This document shows, in pieces, positions 59,029-64,000 of a DNA stretch of 64,000 nt. This DNA comes from an uncultured Clostridia bacterium. GTDB taxonomy: Bacteria > Bacillota > Clostridia > UBA1381. The stretch's first letter is position 1; the number at the start of each line of letters is the position of its first letter. The notes beneath the pieces were generated by a model, which ran no database searches, was not told the DNA's origin, and was given only the letters and a program-made list of their open reading frames with translations. The stretch lies in assembly GCA_947626075.1 (NCBI GenBank), contig CANQQW010000002.1, forward strand, positions 1 to 64,000, in the 5' to 3' direction. The position numbers and the translations under genes were made by a program.

Positions 59029-60138
59029 TTATAACTCCATATCAAAATCATCCATCGCCGGCTGAAACTCTTCCAATGCTCTATAATCGCTAACCAACTG
59101 TGCAATTTCATCATCCTGCGCTATCAGAGTATTAAGACAATCAGCATCGGCAACATAGACGGCGGAAAGATTTTGTTTTAACGCCGCCTTGATTATTTCG
59201 GGAGTTTGTTCTCTGACATATACCAACGCCTGTCCGTCCTGTTCCACCGCCAACAAACACAGTTCCGGAGTCTGCTCCCTGACAAAATCCAAAGCCCCCC
59301 AGTATTTATGTATTGCCGCTGTACAGATTTCAGGTGTCTGTTCTCGAACGAATTTCAGCGCATTTACATCTTTTTCAAGAGCCGCCTTGATTATTTCGGG
59401 AGTTTGTTCTTTGACATATCTTAACGCTTCCTCGTTCTCGCGCACTGCTGCCTTACAAATTTCAGGTGTCTGTTCTTTTACATGTTTCAACGCCATACCG
59501 CTCTTTTCTACCGCAGCCAAGCATATCTCCGGTGTTTGCGTATTTACATACTGCAAAGCCCGCCAATTTTTTTCAATCGCTAACCTACACAGATACGGCG
59601 TTTGTTCTTTGACATACTGTAAAGCTTGCCAATTCTGCCTTACAGCTAATTCGCATATTTTAGGTGTTTGGTCTCTGACAAAAGCTAATGCCATACCATT
59701 TCCCCTTACCGCCTCCATACAGAGTTTGGTGGTCTTGTCATTAACATACCTCAAAGCAAATGGCTCATCATGTACCGCTGTCATACATAGCTCAGGCGTT
59801 TGGTCATCTATGTACTGTAATGTGTTTCCGTCAAGTGTCACAGCACGCATACACAGCTCCGGCGTTTTGTTTTCCACATACCGTATAGCCTCCGGAGTTT
59901 TTTCAACCGCCGCCGCGCATAATTCCGGTGTTTGGTCATATACAAACTGCAAAGCCGTACCCGCGTTTTTAACTGCCGCCATGCAAATTTCATTCGTTTG
60001 TTTCCGTACAAATTGTAACATTAGCCCATTCTGCTTAACTGCCGTTATACATTCCTCCGGTGTCGGACTGTCAATCGTCGCCAAATAATATGGACGTTTT
60101 TTTAACATCTCAATGTTCTTTTCTATATTATTTGCCAT
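59029..60138 (-). CDS. DUF4116-type repeat protein, short paralogue (about 14 repeats)
   Basis: About 369 residues built from 14 tandem 22-residue repeats of the form QTPEICxAAVxxNGxALxYVKE. They match the DUF4116 repeat, which is predicted to form an alpha-helical solenoid; function unknown. The first about 22 residues are a cap (LKKRPYYLATIDSPTPEE), and the end is an acidic tail, EEFQPAMDDFDMEL. The start at 60138 is chosen because AAAGGAG precedes it. Repeats 4 and 5 (KTPELCMRAVTLDGN and HDEPFALRYV) match repeats 4 and 5 of the longer paralogue at 60631-62196, so the pair arose by duplication. It is coupled to the relaxase gene by a TAAATG overlap. A role in protection or targeting in the recipient is speculation. 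Confidence 0.85.
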   Translation of the reverse strand: MANNIEKNIEMLKKRPYYLATIDSPTPEECITAVKQNGLMLQFVRKQTNEICMAAVKNAGTALQFVYDQTPELCAAAVEKTPEAIRYVENKTPELCMRAVTLDGNTLQYIDDQTPELCMTAVHDEPFALRYVNDKTTKLCMEAVRGNGMALAFVRDQTPKICELAVRQNWQALQYVKEQTPYLCRLAIEKNWRALQYVNTQTPEICLAAVEKSGMALKHVKEQTPEICKAAVRENEEALRYVKEQTPEIIKAALEKDVNALKFVREQTPEICTAAIHKYWGALDFVREQTPELCLLAVEQDGQALVYVREQTPEIIKAALKQNLSAVYVADADCLNTLIAQDDEIAQLVSDYRALEEFQPAMDDFDMEL

Positions 60139-60154
60139 TTTTCTTATACTCCTT

Positions 60155-60604
60155 TCAGCTTCCATAGCTTTCATCTGTCCTAAATTCCAACGCATCGCTT
60201 AATGGACGCAGGGTGCCATGCTCCCAAAGGAAAACCTTTATAGTCTCGCCCTTGCCGCCGATTGAAAAATTAGACGCAATATTAAAAATCAGACGATTTG
60301 ACGAGTCATGAAAAATTATCTGTTCCTGACAGGTTGCAGCCTTCAATCCGTTATTTTGGTCATATACCGCAGCGAATACATCACATCTCACATTTGAGCT
60401 TGTATTGTTAGTCGCTTTAAGCTGTATACTGTACATCTCATCATCCGTGACGTAATCCCTGCTATACACAAATCCTGTATTAACAAGTTCGTAATCCGGC
60501 GCATTTACCGCCGTTAGTTTTGTATCTGCCGCCGTTTCCGCATTTACAGTAATAGTCGTCAACGAACATACCAACATTAAAATTACTGCAATAAATTTCT
60601 TCAT
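60155..60604 (-). CDS. Small secreted protein of unknown function (149 aa)
   Basis: The N-terminus is a signal peptide (KKFIAVILMLVCSLTTITVNAE) with a likely cleavage after VNA. The mature part of about 127 residues is beta-rich (YSIQLKATNNTSSNVRCDVFAAVYDQNNGLKAA), resembling the extracellular beta-sandwich domains of Clostridia proteins. No Cys pair for covalent linkage and no membrane anchor is seen. It lies between the two repeat-protein genes, with the shared leader TAGGAGGAATTATA and a 16-bp spacer to the next gene. Confidence 0.7.
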   Translation of the reverse strand: MKKFIAVILMLVCSLTTITVNAETAADTKLTAVNAPDYELVNTGFVYSRDYVTDDEMYSIQLKATNNTSSNVRCDVFAAVYDQNNGLKAATCQEQIIFHDSSNRLIFNIASNFSIGGKGETIKVFLWEHGTLRPLSDALEFRTDESYGS

Positions 60605-60630
60605 AATATAATTCCTCCTACTTATTTAAA

Positions 60631-62196
60631 TTACACTTCCATATCAAAATCTTCCAACTCCGGCTGACTATTTATTTTCTCCGCGATATTAAGACAATCG
60701 GCGTCCGCAAACTGAATGGCATTATAGTTTTGGTTAATCGCAGCTCTGACAATTTCAGGTGTCTGTTCTTTGACGAACTCCAACGCCATACCATCCTGTT
60801 GTACAGCCGCCATACACAGTTCGGGCGTTTGTTCATTAACGTATTTTAATGTCATACCATTCCGTTTTACAGCTTCCATACAGAGCGCGGGTGTTTGTTT
60901 CTTGACTAGTTTCAATCCCCAAGCATTTTTCTTTATAGCCACCAGGCACAGTACAGGCGCTTGTTTTTTGACATATTCCAACGCCTTATAATTCCTCTGA
61001 ACAGCTTCCAAACAGATTTCAGGTGTCTGTTCTTTAACGTATTCCAACGCCATACCATCCTGCCGTACCGCCGCCTTGCACAGTTCCGGCGTCTGCTCTT
61101 TGACATCCATCAACGCCAACCCGCATCGTTGCACCGCCGCCATACATATCTCCGGTGTTTGTTCTTTGACAAAGCTCAAGCTTCTCCAGTCCTGCTTAAC
61201 CGCAGCTATACAAATCTCCTGCGTTTGCTCCTTGACGAACTCCAACGCCAACCCATTCATCTCCGCTGCCGCCTTACAAATTTCAGGAGTTTGTTCTCTG
61301 ACCGATGCCAACGCCCGTCCGTTCGCTTTTACTGCCGCCAAACAGATTTCAGGTGTTTGTACTCTGATGTACGGCAACGCGTCCCAATCCGCTTGAATAT
61401 TATCAGTCAACCACACCTTTTTACTTTTTTCCAAAGCCGCCATACATATTTCGGTAGACTGGTCATATACATATTTCAACGCCTCCACGTTCTGTCTTAC
61501 CGCCGCCTTGCACAGTTCGGGCGTTTGTTCTCTGACATATTGTAATGCTTTCACATTTTTTCGCACGGCTGCTTTACAAATTTTCGGTGTTTGTTCTTTA
61601 ACAAATTGCAACGCATCGGCGTTCTCTCTTACCGCCGCCATACACAGTTCCGGTGTCTGCTCCTTGACATACTCCAATGCCATACCGTTCTGCTCTACCG
61701 CCGCCATACACAGTTCCGGTGTCTGATTTCTCACATAAGCCAATGCATGACCAAGCGATGTCTTTATAGCCCGCTCACAGAGTTCGGGGGTCTGCTCTTT
61801 AACAAAATCCAAAGCAAACGGATCCCGCCACACTGCCAGCGAGCACATCTCAGGCCTTTGGTCGTCTATGTACCGCAACGCGTTTCCGTCAAGTTCCACA
61901 GCTCGCATACACAGTCCCGTCGTTTTATCCTTGACATACTGTATGGCGAGCGGCGTCGTTTCAACGGCCGTTTTGCACAAATAATCCGGCTGTTCATGCG
62001 CAAACTGTAACGCCATACCGTTCTGTTGTACCGCCGCCATACAGATTTCCGGCGTTTGTTCTTTGACAAACTCCAACGCCAAACCATCGTTCATTACCGC
62101 AACCAAGCACATTTCCGGAGTTTGACCATCAATCATTTCAAGGAGGTAGGGTCGTTCTATTAACATCTCCTTAATTTCCTTAACACTTCTCTCCAT
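60631..62196 (-). CDS. DUF4116-type repeat protein, long paralogue (about 21 repeats)
   Basis: About 521 residues with about 21 tandem 22-residue repeats (QTPELCMAAVRENADALQFVKE and variants). One repeat near the middle holds a 12-residue insertion (KKVWLTDNIQADW). The N-terminal cap (LIERPYLLEMIDGQTPE) and repeats 4-5 match the shorter paralogue, and the protein also ends in a similar tail, LEDFDMEV. The start at 62196 is chosen because AGGAGG precedes it; the track start lies upstream of this site. The Cys in most repeats points to a cytoplasmic protein or to a reduced state in the target cell. It overlaps no other gene but starts 13 bp after mobC. Confidence 0.87.
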   Translation of the reverse strand: MERSVKEIKEMLIERPYLLEMIDGQTPEMCLVAVMNDGLALEFVKEQTPEICMAAVQQNGMALQFAHEQPDYLCKTAVETTPLAIQYVKDKTTGLCMRAVELDGNALRYIDDQRPEMCSLAVWRDPFALDFVKEQTPELCERAIKTSLGHALAYVRNQTPELCMAAVEQNGMALEYVKEQTPELCMAAVRENADALQFVKEQTPKICKAAVRKNVKALQYVREQTPELCKAAVRQNVEALKYVYDQSTEICMAALEKSKKVWLTDNIQADWDALPYIRVQTPEICLAAVKANGRALASVREQTPEICKAAAEMNGLALEFVKEQTQEICIAAVKQDWRSLSFVKEQTPEICMAAVQRCGLALMDVKEQTPELCKAAVRQDGMALEYVKEQTPEICLEAVQRNYKALEYVKKQAPVLCLVAIKKNAWGLKLVKKQTPALCMEAVKRNGMTLKYVNEQTPELCMAAVQQDGMALEFVKEQTPEIVRAAINQNYNAIQFADADCLNIAEKINSQPELEDFDMEV

Positions 62197-62209
62197 AATA
62201 TAATTCCTC

Positions 62210-62533
62210 CTATTCATTTAACTTTTTAACCGTTTTCCGCAGTTTATCAATGCTTTTCCATATTTTGGTAATTTCTTCATTTGTGTCCTCAATGTGAACA
62301 CATGTTATTTTGCCCATATTACACAGCGTCGCAATCTGATTTACATTGACGCCCACCTTTCTTAACTGAGCTACCAACTCTTTCAGTTCATCAGCGGCAA
62401 GAATAAATACCTGATGTTTTTCGGCGGCGCTTATAAGAAATTTACTTCGCGACATTTTCAAAGCCTTTGCACGTCGGTCAATCATCTGAAGGTCCGCTTC
62501 GGATAACCGTATATAAATTGCTTTATTTTTCAT
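62210..62533 (-). CDS. mobC: Mobilisation accessory protein MobC
   Basis: MobC proteins bind near oriT and help the relaxase open the strands. The 107-residue protein begins with a ribbon-helix-helix (KNKAIYIRLSEADLQMIDRRA) and contains the family hallmark GVNVNQIATLCNMG near residue 75. The longer track ORF reads through the oriT hairpins, so the start is placed at 62533, with AGGAG 9 nt upstream. It is immediately downstream of the candidate oriT and upstream of the repeat-protein genes and relaxase. Confidence 0.9.
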   Translation of the reverse strand: MKNKAIYIRLSEADLQMIDRRAKALKMSRSKFLISAAEKHQVFILAADELKELVAQLRKVGVNVNQIATLCNMGKITCVHIEDTNEEITKIWKSIDKLRKTVKKLNE

Positions 62534-62550
62534 TTCAAATTCTCCTCTCA

Positions 62551-62700
62551 GTCGCGACAGCGACACGGGTTTGGGCGAAGCCCAATGCACACTCAAGCGG
62601 CGTGTGCTTGCCTTTGTATATACAAAGGCGTATCTTGCCATACCGAAAATCGAAAGTAAATTCGATTTTCTTATACGATTTTTTTACGAAAAATCTTTTT
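62551..62700. other. oriT: Candidate origin of transfer (oriT) with hairpin array
   Basis: Within 150 bp are six inverted repeats: GTCGC/GCGAC (62551), TTGGGC/GCCCAA (62571), GCACAC/GTGTGC (62587), a perfect 20-bp palindrome GCCTTTGTAT/ATACAAAGGC (62610-62629), GAAAATCGAA/TTCGATTTTC (62645-62670), and GATTTTT/AAAAATC (62677-62695). Directly after the palindrome comes TATCTTGC (62631-62638), which resembles the RP4-type nic core YATCCTG/Y used by MobP relaxases. The site is next to mobC, and the region has no good coding frame. The nic position is inferred. Confidence 0.7.
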
Positions 62701-62739
62701 TCATGCAAGGTGACGGTATGTAAACATGGCAGAAAAAAA

Positions 62740-62759
62740 GTCAGAACATCAATTCTGAC
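62740..62759 (-). terminator. Terminator after the primase-like / small ORF pair
   Basis: The stem GTCAGAA / TTCTGAC with a 6-nt loop is followed on the minus strand by seven T. The stop codon of the small ORF lies in it. Confidence 0.85.
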
Positions 62760-62916
62760 CATTGATTTTTTTATATATAATGCCTGCATGTTGATGTGCT
62801 TGAGTCTGTTTCGGAAAGAATTTGATAATCATCCTCATAAGGTTTTTTATAATAAGCAACTCCTTATTATCAAATTCTACTGCTCTCTTATTTGGGCAGT
62901 TTTTTCTTTCACTCAT
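62749..62916 (-). CDS. Small basic protein between the primase-like gene and oriT (55 aa)
   Basis: The ORF is too short for the track. It starts at an ATG that overlaps the primase stop (ATGAGTGA), has AGGAGG 9 nt upstream, and ends inside the terminator hairpin. The product is basic (MSERKNCPNKRAVEFDNKEL at the start, then LMRMIIKFFPKQTQ), with no family I recognise. Tight coupling to the primase-like gene and the position beside oriT suggest a DNA-binding accessory role, which is inference. Confidence 0.65.
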   Translation of the reverse strand: MSERKNCPNKRAVEFDNKELLIIKNLMRMIIKFFPKQTQAHQHAGIIYKKINGQN

Positions 62917-63928
62917 AAGTCAACGCCTCCTCCATACCCTCTTCCATAGCCGCCTGTTCCTCTCCCTGCTCCATTATTTTATGTAAATTTTGCAAATCCT
63001 CGTTGAAGTCCTTTGACTGCGGGGCTTCTCGTATTACGGTATAGCCAAGGTCTTTGTATTTTTTCATATATCCCGGTCTTTTAGGTGAACCGTCCTCGTT
63101 ATACTCGTTTCTAAGCACGGCGTTACCTTGTCTGTCATTATCAAGGCAGAAGTAAATCGTTTTTATATCCGTATGCGATTTGAGAAAATTCTGTAAGGCG
63201 AGGTCTGATGTGCCGCCGAGTGCAAGTAGGTGGTCGCGCTGCCAGTCCGCTCCGCCGATTTTGTACAAGCTCGCGTAGCTCAGTGCGTCGATGGGCGCTT
63301 CAAAGACGTGTACGCAGTCGGATTTACCGTTTATTTTAAAGCCCACTTCCTTATTGCTGTTTTTAACATCTCCCCTATACGGTTTGCCTTCAGTATATGT
63401 GCTTCTCACGCTTGCGTAACCGGGCTTGCCGTTTTCATCGTAACCAACAAATACGCAGCTGTGTTTATCGTTTTCGTATATTATTCGCTCACGCATGAGC
63501 TGCGACACTATTTCCGGTTCTATTTTTCGTGTTTTTACAAGGTAGGCAAATACGCGTCGGCTGTCAGTATTAGCTTTGGGCAGCACCATTTCTTCACGTG
63601 GTTTCGGTGTGGTCGGAGATTGTCCCTGCTCTCTGTGAGATATATTCGGATTAGCCATTATTTCATCGCTACACAGATTTCTTACCGCCTCCTGAAATCC
63701 CCAACCGTTCATTTCCATTGCGAAATTGATTACGTTACCGCCTGTCTGTGTTGAAAATCTGTGAAACAGATTTTTTGACTGCGTAATATTAAGGCTGTGT
63801 CCTTTCCAGTATAGAGTATCGCTGCTGCCGCGCGATTCAAACTCCATACCGAGGCTTCGAGCGTAATCGAGAAGATTAACGCTCTGCGCCTTTTTTATCA
63901 TTTCTTCTGTTACCCAATCCTTTGCCAT
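62909..63928 (-). CDS. DUF3991/TOPRIM primase-like protein of the mobile element
   Basis: About 340 residues. The N-terminal part (VNLLDYARSLGMEFESRG and GHSLNITQSKNLFHRFSTQTGGNVINFAMEM) resembles the zinc-finger region of DnaG-type primases but lacks the usual Cys set. The middle is DUF3991-like, and the TOPRIM domain shows TIYFCLDNDRQGN near residue 250 with the acidic pair. Such proteins are carried by conjugative elements and may prime the transferred strand. The start at 63928 has GAGGAAG upstream. It is upstream of a small ORF and the candidate oriT. Confidence 0.85.
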   Translation of the reverse strand: MAKDWVTEEMIKKAQSVNLLDYARSLGMEFESRGSSDTLYWKGHSLNITQSKNLFHRFSTQTGGNVINFAMEMNGWGFQEAVRNLCSDEIMANPNISHREQGQSPTTPKPREEMVLPKANTDSRRVFAYLVKTRKIEPEIVSQLMRERIIYENDKHSCVFVGYDENGKPGYASVRSTYTEGKPYRGDVKNSNKEVGFKINGKSDCVHVFEAPIDALSYASLYKIGGADWQRDHLLALGGTSDLALQNFLKSHTDIKTIYFCLDNDRQGNAVLRNEYNEDGSPKRPGYMKKYKDLGYTVIREAPQSKDFNEDLQNLHKIMEQGEEQAAMEEGMEEALTYE

Positions 63929-64000
63929 TGTATCTTCCTCTCCTCGTATAATAAAGTAGTAGTTTTTAGAGTTCCTCTCCAAGAACTATGGTATACTGTA

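Noticed and set aside
59189-60088. Plus-strand 299-aa ORF, repetitive
   Set aside because: It is the antisense of the 22-residue repeats of the DUF4116-type protein.
62535-62789. Minus-strand 84-aa ORF
   Set aside because: It reads through the hairpins of the candidate oriT and a terminator and has no family similarity.

Overview
This window looks like a chromosomal segment of a spore-forming member of the Clostridia, probably an anaerobic gut bacterium. The host genes are moderately GC-rich and lie mostly on the minus strand. The sporulation genes yabP, yabQ, a spoVB-like flippase gene and a SipL-type gene point to an endospore former. A rhamnulokinase, a rhamnogalacturonan-lyase-like protein and an S-layer-homology protein suggest growth on pectin. 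I cannot name the species from the sequence. No rRNA, tRNA or CRISPR array is visible.

Layout. (1) 1-240 holds 86-bp tandem palindromic repeats. (2) 260-9440 is the translation/RNA operon rimP-nusA-rnpM(ylxR)-infB-rbfA-nrnA-truB-ribF, with glmU at its end; a cluster of nested hairpin repeats sits between rbfA and infB. (3) 9467-22400 is envelope and housekeeping: an LCP cell-wall ligase, an S41 protease, a DUF1934 protein, murI, ddl, rluD, lspA, aroB, tsaD, rimI, ywlE, a Sua5 gene and a large membrane protein with a DUF6273-like tail. (4) 22471-29369 is the yabR-divIC-yabQ-yabP-rqcP-hup / mazG-spoVB neighbourhood known from Bacillus. It is split by an XRE regulator and a divergent polytopic membrane protein. 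(5) 29456-35673 carries aroA, a coiled-coil protein, a HAD-GtrA fusion, ispF, ispD, carD and sipL. (6) 35738-45918 carries rhaB, an SLH protein, a PL26-like rhamnogalacturonan lyase, malic enzyme, ptsI and apt.

From about 46 kb to the right end the DNA changes character. It becomes more AT-rich, with short unknown genes, a small sigma factor, a type III restriction-modification cassette (48751-53252), a serine-recombinase-like fragment and a mobilisation module: a TOPRIM primase-like protein, a hairpin-rich candidate oriT, MobC, a MobP-type relaxase and a DpnD/PcfM-like protein. I read this as part of an integrative mobilisable or conjugative element whose integrase and right end lie outside the window.

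The most unusual content is in the mobilisation module. Two paralogous 22-residue-repeat (DUF4116-type) proteins and a small secreted protein are encoded between mobC and the relaxase gene. At least four element proteins, and more weakly the relaxase, end in a similar acidic tail of the form D-[F/L]-x-[M/L]-E-[L/V/M]. I propose as a hypothesis that these are cargo proteins co-delivered with the relaxase through a conjugative secretion channel. Other points worth checking are hairpin inserts with filled and empty copies in the same window (4835-5000), a structured leader before the type III mod gene, and a hairpin leader before the nusA operon.
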